23,438 nucleotides of DNA from Chara braunii (taxonomy: Eukaryota; Streptophyta; Charophyceae; Charales; Characeae), in NCBI GenBank assembly GCA_003427395.1, contig BFEA01000331.1, positions 651,524-674,961 on the forward strand. Reading direction: 5' to 3'. A program made the translations under genes and the position numbers. Of the stretch, positions 1 through 9,508 are shown piece after piece. How positions within the stretch are numbered: position 1 is the first letter of the stretch; each line of letters opens with the position of its first letter. The notes under the pieces are model-generated. The model did no database searches. It worked only from the letters and a program-made list of their open reading frames with translations, and was not told the DNA's origin.

Positions 1-2
1 TT

Positions 3-1290
3 GACTATAGGGGTCTCAATGCAATCACCGATAAGAACGCGGAGCCCCCACCCCACATCGACGATCTCTTGGATAGAGTGCAGGGACGTCGGTACGTCAC
101 AAAGATAGTTTTGAAGTCCGGATACCATCAGATTGCTATTAGACTTGAGGATCAACACAAAACCGCTTTCCAGACCAGGTACAGTCTGTACGATTTTGTG
201 GTAATGCCCTTTGGTTTATGCAATGCTCCTGGGATGTTCCAGCACTCGATGAACCTGATTTTTCATGACTACTTAGTCAAGTTTATTGTCGTGTACCTTG
301 ACAATATTCTTATCTTTAGTAGGATTGTAGAGGGGCACGCTGAGCATGTTAAGACAGTGCTAGGTCTCCTAAGACAACACCAATACAAGGTTAACTTGGA
401 TAAATGTGAGTTTGGTCGCACAAAGATCTTGTATCTGAGTCATGAAATTTCAGCAGACGGATTGAGGTCGGACGATGCCAAGGTGGCCAGCATACGTGAC
501 TGGCCCAGACCTCAGTTTGTGACTGAGGTGAGGTCATTCTTGGGGATGACGGGCTATTGTCGCCCATTTGTGAAAAACTATAGTACTATAGCTGCCCCAC
601 TAACTGACCTCACACGCCTTGACACCCGTTGGGAGTGACTGGTGAGTGTGAGTCAGCCTTCAAGAGATTGAAGTATGCCCTCACGCACTATGAAGTCCTC
701 AAGCTTTTGGATCATGAGTTGCCTTTCATTGTGATCACAAACGCCAACCAATATGGCATAGACGTGGTCCTTGCACAAAAAAGGGGGAAAAAGTTGAGGC
801 CGATCAACTACATAAGCGAAAAGATGCCAGTCCACGTATGAGCGAGAGCTCTATGCCCTCCACAAAGCGCCCATCCATTGGAGGCACTCCCTCCTTGGCA
901 GATTCTTCTATGTGAGGTCTGACCATGAGACTCTGCATTGGAGATGTGGATTGAAGTCATAGATATGTATGGCTTCAAGCTCGACCCTCAGAAGGGGGAG
1001 TACAACAAGGTGGTTGATGATCTACCACGCAAGGCAGACTATCTGGGCGCGTTAGTGACAAAGTTTGGGGTACCTGAGGATGTGACTCGATCCATGGTGG
1101 AAGCCTATCGAGAGGACCCCATTATATATGAGATCATGCGCGAACTTGAGGCCAAAGACAAGGTCACATCAGACGAGTTTGCATGGTCGAAGGCTTGACT
1201 AAAACCAGGATTTAAGGATATGTTTCTTTGGTTGGTATGTTTGACTAAGGCATACGTGTGTGCGAAGGACGACCTCGACGGCGACATCGA
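3..1290 (+). pseudogene. Element A: decayed chromovirus pol fragment (reverse transcriptase, RNase H, start of integrase linker)
   Basis: Frame 3 opens inside the RT palm (DYRGLNAIT at the window edge) and runs to the stop near 638, with the MPFGLCNAP motif and fingers/palm typical of Ty3/gypsy RT. Two of the three catalytic aspartates are gone: the usual KIDLKS is KIVLKS, and the YLDD box reads YLDN. RNase H follows from 629 in another frame; its first catalytic Asp is also lost (TNANQYG instead of a DAS-type motif). It resumes after a frame break at about 834 with STYERELYAL and RSDHETLHW. From 938 a third frame carries the linker after RNase H (KGEYNKVVDDLP, then an EAYREDP-like segment), fading out near 1290. 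The parallel with element B at 16.5-18.1 kb is clear, so the two are related families. The upstream part lies outside the window. This copy cannot encode active enzyme. Confidence 0.93.
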
Positions 1291-2102
1291 TAGCGACAGT
1301 GCGGATTCGTGCAGCCAAAAATGGAGTGTGCAAGGGAGTAGAACACGAGCCAGGCCTCCGCGCGATAGGCGCGGCAGCTTGACGGGCGTAGAGAGTCAAC
1401 GACAAAAGTGGCGCCCTCGGAGGCTTAAGGACGGACGCCGCCGAAGGTAGGCGGCGTAAACAAACCCGGTTTCATTACCATTTGGTAGCCCGCCCCACTT
1501 TTATTATTTATTGATTTTTGTTTCATTTCGGTTTCAAGACTACGGTGAGACCGACGGGGCCAGTTCAGTTGGTACACCTTTAGGCTAACGGGAAGCAGAC
1601 CCGAGTTCGGGTTCGTGCACGTTCGGGATGCCGGCGGGATTTCTCTATCCCGCCGTCTTGAGAATGCGGACCGAGGAGTTTAACGGGCATGCGAGTCGGA
1701 GGGTGGTTAGCCCACAAGGCGGAAGGAACTTGAGTGGCGGGTGCTTTTCCGCGGGAGTACCGTTCGTTCCCCGCCGTCCACGGTGGAGAGGTTGGGCATA
1801 AGTATATCCGCGGGACTATGCCCCACCTCGGACTTCAAAGTTCTCATAGGGATATTTGCTACTACCACTAAGATCTGCACCACGGTCTGTGTTGCCGAAG
1901 CCCACGCTACAGGTTGTAGTAGGGCCGCGCCCCCGACTCAGTGACCAACTGCCTGTGTATGGGCTGCCTGTTGGGGTTCGGAAAGGGGAGAGGGGAGGCG
2001 ACCTGCTCAGCCAGAGTACTTGGGGGACCCGCGGGGCATTGCCCCGGTCGAGTCCTTCGGGACATCTGTTAAAATTGGAACGCTACAGAGAAGATTAGCA
2101 CG

Positions 2103-2187
2103 GTCCCTGCGCAAGGGACGACCTGTATAAGAGGAGGACGACCGACGGTCGAATGCTTTTGCTCAGCATTCGGTAGCCCGTCGGGCT
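2103..2187. repeat. Four consecutive perfect hairpins
   Basis: In 85 bases: GTCCCT/AGGGAC (2103-2119, loop GCGCA), CGACC/GGTCG (2139-2151, loop GAC), CGAATGCT/AGCATTCG (2150-2172, loop TTTGCTC) and AGCCC/GGGCT (2175-2187, loop GTC). All stems are Watson-Crick. The second and third share two bases; the rest sit nearly end to end. Confidence 0.8.
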
Positions 2188-2646
2188 GCGCGGTTGGGGC
2201 GTCAACAGCTACAGACGGCGGGCCTCGCCGGTCTGCACTAGGCAGCAGCTACCAGAGCGGATAGCGCTGTGGGCGATGAGAGCTAAGAGTGGACGGCGGG
2301 TCTGACCGGTCTGCGCTAAGCAGCGGAGGACGGAGCGGGCGCTAGTGCTGGGCGAAGAAAGGTAAGGAGAGGGAATGAATCCGGACGCATTTTCGTGTCG
2401 GGCTCATTCGAAGAAAGGAAGAGGACATAATGGTGAGGTAGAGAGCTATGGCAGAGTGAAAAGCTATGGTGTGCTCGTTTTACGACGGATTTGGGCGAGA
2501 GAAGGGTCGATTTAGGGGGTTTTCTATAGGGGCGATTTAGTTAGGAGTGTTAGTTTCGGTGTTAGGAGAGGGAGAAGGAAGTTAGAATGAAAAGGCCATG
2601 CACCGTCGCTATGGTGGAAGCGAATAAGAAGCGGAAAAACGTCGAT

Positions 2647-2707
2647 CCTGCCCGTTCCTTGACGAAAACGGGCAGGGAGAGACCTGGTTCCGGGGTTTTA
2701 CCCCCGG
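2647..2707. repeat. Pair of strong GC-rich hairpins
   Basis: CCTGCCCGTT at 2647-2656 pairs perfectly with AACGGGCAGG at 2667-2676 around a 10-base loop. A second hairpin follows at 2690-2707, with CCGGGGT pairing with ACCCCCGG through one bulged C. Confidence 0.8.
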
Positions 2708-5166
2708 GCGAGTCTGAATCTGACGTCGGCTTTAGTAATAGGTTAGTAGGTTGGGAGTGAGTTGAGAAAGGCATCGCGCGAAGGGGTTGAGGACGCCAGC
2801 TATGGCCGAAGAAGGATGCAATCACCTTGCCGATTCTTCATGGAATCTGTCGGAATAAGGTGTTAGTTTGAGGGCAAGGCGATTTCGATGAGGTAGTTAG
2901 TTTTGAGATTAGTTGATTAGATTTAGAGCTAGTAAGAGAAATAGCCGCGCGGAGAGATGATGATGGCGGACATGGCAGGAGCGGAAAAGTGGAGATTCCG
3001 CTCGATTCTGTAGGGAATCGGGCGAATTAAAAGGTTGAATAGGAGTTTCGGAACACCGCGGGTTCAATGGCGCGGTTGGATTTTGCTGAGAGGGAGCGAA
3101 TTCGGCGCTATGCGGATTGTAGGCTGCGCTAGGGGAGAAATGGTGAGGCGCCGAATGCATCGGGACACGTTTTAGTCGAAGATCCGTTCGACTTTGACCA
3201 TCCTATCGCTAAATAGGGGGAGTACAGTTAGTCACGGGGATCGGGAGGCCGACGGGGAAAGTCGAAGGAGGAGAAAAGGGTAAGAGACGGGGGCGTTGAA
3301 AAAGAACTTACCTGGCAGACGTATCTGGTCCTGTCCCGGCGGAAGAGTCATTCGACTTTGCGCATCCTGTAGAAGGGAGTGGTGTATGGCCAACTGGGAG
3401 GTTGGCAACTTACCTGATGACGGGGGTGTCGCTCATTCTCTGGAATGAGCTTGATTGTAGTTCCAATGGGGGATTTGGGGTTATATTTAGGAGTTAGTAG
3501 ACAAGTTCGTAGTTGTAAGAAGGAAGGAGTCTGTGCTATGTTGAGGTGGCTGGGAGCGAACCCATTTTTTCTGCGGTATAGTGAAAGATTCATTACAGTT
3601 TGGGTGTCCTTGTGACGCAGGTAATCGCACGATGTCTCGATGCTTCCGAGGAAGGCGGCCACCATCTGCGTATTCCGACTCGTGGAGCTCATTCTGATCT
3701 CGCAGTGCGACCGACCTGAAGGACAGTGAATGCTTTCTATATATGAGCGAAAGAGCCATCCTGATTCGGCTGACCCTAGGAGACGCTCCCAGCCAAGTCT
3801 GGGGGCGGGGAGTGCAACGAACTGTGAAGGAGGAGCCTACCTGGGGTCGATGTGTCGTCCTTCCTACCAACTGGTAGAATAGTAACAAGTGGGGGCCGTG
3901 TACTTACCGAATGACCGAGGTACTATCGGGCAGCCAACAGGAGTAGCGAAGAGCGGAGGAGGAGGCTGGGTCGCAGACTTACCCCAAGGCCAGAGCCCTG
4001 CTCATTCCACGAAGGCGAAGTAGATTGGGGCCGACCGAAGAGACTGTAGGCCTTGCTAGCTATTGGTCGGGGGACTGCTCGTCACACCGGGTAACTACCT
4101 GCAGACGAACAGCAAGAGCAAAGATCGGACTTACCTTTGGTTTGCTGGTTGTGACCACCTGTGGCAAGCCTTGGTTACTCGTATAAGCGGGTGCGACGGA
4201 CGGTGTTGGATCCGGCGGTCAGCCCGCACTCGGCCGTCCGCTTGGCCGTTCAAGCTAGTCCACGGGTTTGGAAGGCTTATCAGTTCGGCCGGTGTGCGCC
4301 GCATCTTGATGTGCGAAACGGTAAGGAGCGGATTGTGGCGTAGTAAGCGGCCTGCTGACTAATGTGAGGCCCAGTTGCCTGATGGTCAGGGTGCCATCCA
4401 CCTCTTCAACTAGCTGCAAGCGAGCCAGGGACCTGGAGTGTTGAGGACTGATGCGCTGTTCGGCCAGCTGGCTGGAGTAGTTGACAGCGGGTCATAAGCC
4501 CGTGGGCTTACAGGTGGCCATTGCACCTAGAGTTGCAGATGCTGCGGAGAGGCTGCGGTTGTTGGGAGGGGTATTGCTATGGATTGAGAGGTCGTTAGAA
4601 AAGTCAACAGCTGGTGGTTTGGCGTCAGTTGACCAGCGGCGGCGGATTTTTGGCCGCCATTGCGGGGCCCTCAGGCGCACCGAGATAACAAGGCCCTCAC
4701 CTGCGAGTCTGAGCGCACCATTCTTGGATCTGAGAGTCTTAATGTTTCTACTTCTACCTCTCTTACTCTAAGTCTAGTCTGTTGGTTCTGAGAGGAAGGC
4801 GGCAGGCGGGATTGCAACCCGTAGGACCGCAGTAAGACTCTGTGGGGAGTCATCCCACCGATTGCGGGAGCTCTGCCGGAACTCAAGAGGAGTTCTGGAG
4901 GTAGGGAACTGACAGGTAACCATTGCTTCCCCTCTATAAACCCAGTTATAGCACCTATCTGTATCCCCCATTGCATCGCTGGCTGAATATATGAAGTGCA
5001 GCCCTACTTTAATTTTGGTTTGACTTTCAGGACACTGAACAAGACTAAGTAAAGGAATGGCTGTTCAAGTTTCAGTTTTAACTGTATTGATTGTATGAAA
5101 GCACACTGTTAAAATGAATTTGCATCTGGGAAAGGCAGGATGGTGGGTTGTTTTGCGTAATGGTTG

Positions 5167-6030
5167 ACTGGGTCAATAAGGTTGGGAGGTCCCCATAAGT
5201 TTGGGGAGACCCAGTGCTACGAGTTTAGGGGGTCTGATTGCTCTGGAGGCTGGGGTGTCCCCATAAGTTTGGGGAGACAAAGTGCTATGGTTTTTGCATA
5301 GAGGGTCAGGTTGTTCTATAAGTTTAGGTGGCCTGACTGCTCTGACTTGCGAGGGTTTGATTGTGCTCGGTTTTCAGGGACTGAGGCCATTCAATAAGTT
5401 TTTGTGCCTTGGATTGCCTTATTTTCACTGGGGTTTCCTCTGTTTATTTAGTTCTGAACGAGGGGGGGTCTAAGCTGTTCTATAAGTTTAGGTGGCTTAG
5501 CCTCTTCCTGCTTTTATTATGAGAAAATGAACCTGACAGAGGGCAGACCGTTCTAGAAGTTCAGGTGATCTAGCCCAATGCCACGCACATAATGGATCAG
5601 AGAGAAACAAATCAGGCAGAGAGCCAGACTGTTCTGTAAGTTCAGGTGGTCTGACTCAAAGCCTCGCACATGTTGGAACCCAATGGTTATAACTTGGCTA
5701 TACTTTATTACTATTCTATCTAAGAACGAGCTAGTCAGACTATTCTATAAGTTTAGGTGGTCTGACTATAGCCTATCACAACTTGAAGAGAGTATAACTA
5801 AAAATAAAATTGATGGTAAGCTGGGGCAGACTGAACTTAAGTTAGTTCAGTCCTATGCAGCCTTAGAAGACAAAGGGAAGACAGGTATATATAACTTGGA
5901 TATCTTAAACAAGTTTAGGGCGACTAGAATGGTCTAGTCATGCGCCCAAATAGGAGAGAAGTAGTTGTGCCCTCTGTTTTGTGTATATTCAATGGCTAAG
6001 TTAGGCGCATTCCATAAGTTTGGGTGGCCT
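5167..6030. repeat. Array of about ten stem-loops with constant TAAGTT loop and covarying stems
   Basis: The loop TAAGTT recurs at 5196, 5264, 5319, 5395, 5483, 5637, 5748 and 6015, with degenerate copies at about 5556 (GAAGTT) and 5910. The closing stem changes on both sides together: TCCCCA/TGGGGA (twice), CTA/TAG (three times), CAA/TTG, CTG/CAG and CCA/TGG. Outer stems covary as well: ACTGGGT/ACCCAGT, GTCAGG/CCTGAC, CTAAGC/GCTTAG, CAGAC/GTCTG, TAGTCAGAC/GTCTGACTA and TTAGGC/GCCTGA. Between inner and outer stems the 5' side is typically TRTT and the 3' side GTG. Copies are 52 to about 270 bases apart, mostly 70-110. This is the signature of a conserved secondary structure in RNA or extruded DNA. 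I do not recognise the family. Confidence 0.88.
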
Positions 6031-6325
6031 GACTTTATGCCTTATGTAAGCAGGGTATAAAGGGTTAAATCCTTGAAAGATCATGAACTATTGTTGTCTG
6101 GATAAACTCGGGATGGTGAGAGTACTTACCTTTGTGGTTTGGCCTGCATGTGGCTGAGTGAGGTTACTACCTGGTATGAGTTTCAGTTGGATAGGTAGTT
6201 GCTTTAGTTGCTCGCCATGTGCTAGAGCTATAGGAGTTAGTGTCAATTCCTGCATTTTCTGTAGTAACGTTTTTTTACTTGGGTCAATTCTTGCATTTTG
6301 TGGGATCTTTTCTTATACTCGGCTT

Positions 6326-6905
6326 TGTATAAATCTTGGCAAGCTACTTTCTCTACGGGAAGCGCTACCGAAATTTCTACAAATCCAAGGAGTTAGTCAA
6401 TTTTTGACTTGTCAAAGTTCAACTTGTCTTTTCTTTATATATGACCTAGTAAAAATATGGAAAGTCTCCTTTTCTAAAGGGAGTGCTGCCCAAATTTTTG
6501 CTAGTTCAAGGAGTTAGACGAAATTGGACTTTGAGAAGTCAAAGTCATTCTCGAATTCTGAACTTAGGCTTGTATAAATTTTGGAATAGCGCTTTTCTAA
6601 AGGGAGTGCTACCAAAATTTCTGCAAAACTAAGGAGTTAGTTAAATCTTGTCTAAGTTGAACTCAAATTGTCTTTTGAGTTCATATCTGACTTAGTATAA
6701 ATCTGGGAAGTCTCCCTTTCTAAAGGGAGTGCTGTCCAAATTTTTACTAATTCAGGGAGTTAGACAAAATTTGACTTTCCAAGAGTTAGAGATTATTTAT
6801 GCTCTCATATATGGACTTGTATAAATTCTGGAAAGACACTTTTCCTACGGGAAACGCTGCCGAAATTTTCTTAGTTTAAAGGAGATAGACTATATTTTGA
6901 CAGGT
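6326..6905. repeat. Five tandem units of about 125 nt, each with conserved stem-loop architecture
   Basis: Units begin at about 6326, 6446, 6571, 6696 and 6826, each opening with GTATAAAT or a variant. Each has an outer stem of AAATnTGG pairing with CCnAAATTT (perfect 9 bp in unit 3, 6576-6584 with 6612-6620) and an inner hairpin. The inner stem covaries: CTCCCTT/AAGGGAG around TCTA in unit 4 (6712-6729), TTTTCC/GGGAAA around TAC in unit 5 (6840-6854). Then comes AAGGAGTTAG and a second hairpin whose sequence differs between units: GACTTTGA/TCAAAGTC (6527-6546) after unit 2 and TGAACTCAAA/TTTGAGTTCA (6658-6683) after unit 3. AT-rich, unlike the GC-rich hairpins upstream. No known family recognised. 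Confidence 0.85.
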
Positions 6906-7740
6906 GGCGATTCTGGTAGTCCACTCTGAATAGGGGAGATTTTGTCGTGAGTCTACCTTTCTTTGGGCACTTGCTTAGAGGTAGGCTTATATATATATAG
7001 TTAACTAGGATGATTTGGGTAAGATCATGATATGAAGATTGTTCTCCATGGACTTATAGGGTTAGCCTGGGGCATTGACTTGTCATGTGTTACATGTCCT
7101 CTTGATCGTTTGATTCGAGATCAGGATTAGATTCAGCTTGATCCCTCGAGGATCATCTTCTGTTATCACTGATAACAGGTCGGTTGTCGATTCGTCCGTT
7201 TGCGATTCAACTCCAATCCACTCTTGCCACTCAACCTAAAGGCTTTAGCCCTGTGGTTTGAACTGTTTCATTGTGTTTTCACACGGACTTTATTGAATGA
7301 CCATTTAACAAAAGTACTAAGTATTTATTTTGGGGAGTTGCACAAAAGTGAGGTTTGTATGGCTAAAGCAAGGGGTATGAGTATAGAGAATGGTTGAAGT
7401 TGACCCCGTGTAGTGCTTGGACTTTTGGTGGGATCTTTGATGTGATTGCAGGTATGTTCGGTGATTCGGACTTTGGATTTTCACTGGCTGCACTCACATA
7501 CATATATATATATATATGGCTGAGAGGAGCTCCACTGTGATTGTGAGAACTGATCGTCACATATTAATAACCCTTATATTTGTGTGATATACATGAGTCG
7601 TGAGTGTTTCGCGCGACCTACTGAGACGGCGCGCAAGGGTTAAACAGATTATGTGTTTGAGAGAAAAGGGAGATCCCCTTTTATCCTTAGCTTTTTAGAG
7701 ATTTTTATAGGCGGACGTTGGTCCTGGGCCGGTATTCAAG
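6906..7740. other. AT-rich spacer with scattered hairpins
   Basis: No protein gene recognised. Notable structures are TGATCC/GGATCA around CTCGA (7139-7155) and CTGTTATC/GATAACAG around ACT (7160-7178). A longer-range pairing joins GTCTACCT near 6952 to AGGTAGGC near 6979. A short (AT)n tract lies at about 7500-7517. Confidence 0.5.
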
Positions 7741-7970
7741 GTCCTTGTCCAGGACATCCCAAGCTCTAGACTCTGCAGGGAAGGAATCTGCCCCCGTGCA
7801 GAGCCTATTTGCCTTGCCTACCGAGACGCTTAGACCAAAGGCCGGAGGTCTCGCGGAGGCTGCACGGCTATTCCTTCAGCCGTGCAATGTCGTGAGGGAT
7901 TGGACCCTCACAACACTTTGAGTCTGACACTTGAGTGTCATAAGCGGTACTTGGATCCACGAGGGACCGC
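7741..7970. repeat. Seven back-to-back hairpins
   Basis: Consecutive non-overlapping stems cover nearly the whole 230 bases: GTCCT/AGGAC (7741-7755), CTCTGCA/TGCAGAG (7771-7803), CGAGAC/GTCTCG (7822-7853), TGCACGGCT/AGCCGTGCA (7861-7886, 9 bp, loop ATTCCTTC), GTGAGGG/CCCTCAC (7892-7911), TGACACT/AGTGTCA (7925-7940) and GCGGT/ACCGC (7944-7970). All are perfect Watson-Crick. The layout resembles a multi-stem structured RNA, but no homology is recognised. Confidence 0.85.
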
Positions 7971-8636
7971 TTGATTATGGGCACTACATAGTACGCCATC
8001 ATTGCAGCTTCTTGCGTACGGTCGCATTGCGAGTCGATATGAGTTAGCCCTGGGTCCGCGCGGTTTTATATTAAGTCTTGCACGCAACGTCTATCCGATT
8101 TCCGCATCAGAAAGTTATGGGTTGGCTACCGAGGGACTGGGAGCATTGTCGCGTTGTTTGTGTTGTGTTGTTTCGTGTGTATGTGTGTTTTATTTTTGTG
8201 ATTCGTACGCGTGGTGTGTGGGATGCGTCCTAGTCGATCGACGACGAGTCGCGCTTGGGACCTCAACCCCCCAAGATGTCGGTTCGCGTGCGGGTCCGAT
8301 AGAGGAGTATTACCGCGCGTACCCCCTATGCTACAGCGAACGAGAAACGCCCTCGGCTGGTCCACCGCTGCGATTGCAACTGATTAGCTTTCGTACTGTG
8401 GGCTGGTAGCTCGGCGGGGATACGCCCACCGAAGGGAGGTCACAACTCCCATAAGGTGTAGGTAAGTCGTGCCTCACGTAGGCCCTATCCTGTCGTAGGG
8501 GCTCGCGAGAGGTATGGCTAGCGCACTCGGCCGGAGCAGCTTGTGGAAGCTCCATGTGTATTACGACGAAGGATGTAAACCAACTCCTGCGTGACGCGGC
8601 CGGGAGGGTCCCGCGCTGCCCTGGTGCGGTGCCGGA
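7971..8636. other. Right end of the hairpin-rich insert, no gene recognised
   Basis: A 135-codon ORF at 8002-8409 (+) has no recognisable domain; its composition (a TG-rich stretch giving a Cys/Val run) suggests chance. Weaker stem-loops remain, for example GGGAG/CTCCC near 8434-8450 and an imperfect AGGCCCTA/TAGGGGCT near 8480-8503. Element A homology resumes at about 8637. Confidence 0.4.
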
Positions 8637-9468
8637 CCGATGCGCTCGACACCGAGCAGATGAACTGTGTAGTACAACACTTGCTCTGGCATTACATCAA
8701 GTCGAGCCAAGATGATTGGGATGAGAAGTTACCTCTCATCGCCAGCCTGTACAACAACGCTGTGCACAACACTACCGGCATGACTCCCAACTAGCTGCAT
8801 CTTGGTTGGAAGCCATCCCAGGTCTGCTCTTGATTTCTTGTTGCCTGAGAACCAGCCCACTGTAGCACCAGACAACATAGAGTTTGCAGCCAAGTATGAA
8901 CTGCTGCAGCAGGCTGTCGAGCACATAAAGAAATCTCAGGATTGCATCTCAGAATAGGCACAGACGACCATCTGCATTTCAGGTAGGTGAACGTGTTTGG
9001 GTTAAATCATCTCAACTGTGACAAGAACTGGGTATATCCAGAAAACTGATACCACAATATTTCGGTCCTTGGGAAGTCCTAGACATATTGGGGGATGCAC
9101 CAGACAGACCATCTTACCTTATTCGAGTCCCTGCACACTCACACACACACACTCTGTTTTCCATGCCTCCAAACTGGCCCCTTTCACTGAAACTGACAGG
9201 TTTCCCTCCAGGAAATCTATCCTGCCCCCAACCATCGATGGACACATGGACGTCGACGACATCATTGAACATCAGTTGGTGCCAGTGACTAAGCCCCCAG
9301 GCTGGGGAAGACCTCCAAAACCGCAGATGCAGTACAGAGTGCGGTTCAGGCACCATCTTGATCCTAAAGAAGATTGATGGTTCACGAGAGAAGAACTGAT
9401 GAAGACTGCTCCCCAAATTGTCTCACCATATGAAAGAGCATTGAAAGGGAAGCAGCCTGCTGAATGAG
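8637..9468 (+). pseudogene. Element A: integrase C-terminal half and chromodomain, frameshifted
   Basis: The stretch starts at the end of the integrase core, where TEQMN contains the last Glu of the DDE triad; the two Asp residues and the zinc-binding HHCC region are missing. SLYNNAVHNTTG and TPN follow, then a stop at about 8792. Fragments in several frames give the coiled region before the GPY/F domain (AAKYELLQQAVEHIKKSQ), a basic NRHRRPSAFQVGERVWVK segment, a GPY/F-like FGPWEVLD motif and FHASKLAPF. A C-terminal chromodomain-like part follows, with QYRVRF, WFTREEL and TAPQIVSPYE. A (CA)n run at about 9136-9151 coincides with one frameshift. The terminal stop lies near 9463. The order and wording match the corresponding part of element B. 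The copy is inactive; it is the 3' side of the element whose RT lies at 3-1290. Confidence 0.92.
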
Positions 9469-9492
9469 GACTTCTCAGGGGACTATCGAAGT

Positions 9493-9506
9493 AAAGGAGG
9501 AGGGAG
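9493..9506 (+). other. Polypurine tract of element A
   Basis: A 14-base all-purine run (AAAGGAGGAGGGAG) lies just downstream of the pol stop and two bases before a TG that fits an LTR start. This is the expected place for the plus-strand primer of a Ty3/gypsy element. Confidence 0.8.
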
Positions 9507-9508
9507 TA

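Larger units (their letters stand above)
1300..5160. other. Hairpin-rich non-coding segment, first part of the insert splitting element A
   Basis: No ORF here resembles a known protein; the longest are 114-133 codons, overlap each other and look like chance. The segment is GC-rich and carries many perfect stem-loops. Examples, given as outer limits, are 1358-1374 (6 bp), 1435-1457 (8 bp), 1633-1654 (8 bp, loop TTCTCT), 2103-2187 (four in a row), 2647-2676 (10 bp), 2999-3024 (10 bp with one G-T), 3174-3193 (7 bp), 3389-3406 (6 bp), 3431-3450 (8 bp, loop TCTG), 4495-4510 (7 bp) and 4876-4898 (9 bp with one G-T). Two near-copies of a GACGGCGGG..CCGGTCTGC segment lie at about 2213-2250 and 2292-2330. 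The left boundary is estimated from where element A homology fades. I cannot name the element. Confidence 0.6.

Noticed and set aside
1409-1415. TGGCGCC, as in a tRNA-Lys primer-binding site
   Set aside because: The following bases do not match a tRNA 3' end and no LTR precedes it.
3348-3888. Overlapping minus-strand ORFs of 114 and 133 codons
   Set aside because: No motif, mutually overlapping frames, and crossed by hairpins and splice-like sites; no support for translation.
5167-6905. CRISPR-like array
   Set aside because: Repeats are not identical, spacers are irregular, stems covary, and the context is eukaryotic.
8002-8409. 135-codon plus-strand ORF
   Set aside because: No recognisable domain, biased composition, and located in a hairpin-rich non-coding region; likely chance.
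7718-8600. Possible rRNA or tRNA-like segment because of dense hairpins
   Set aside because: No conserved rRNA or tRNA core sequence could be recognised on either strand.
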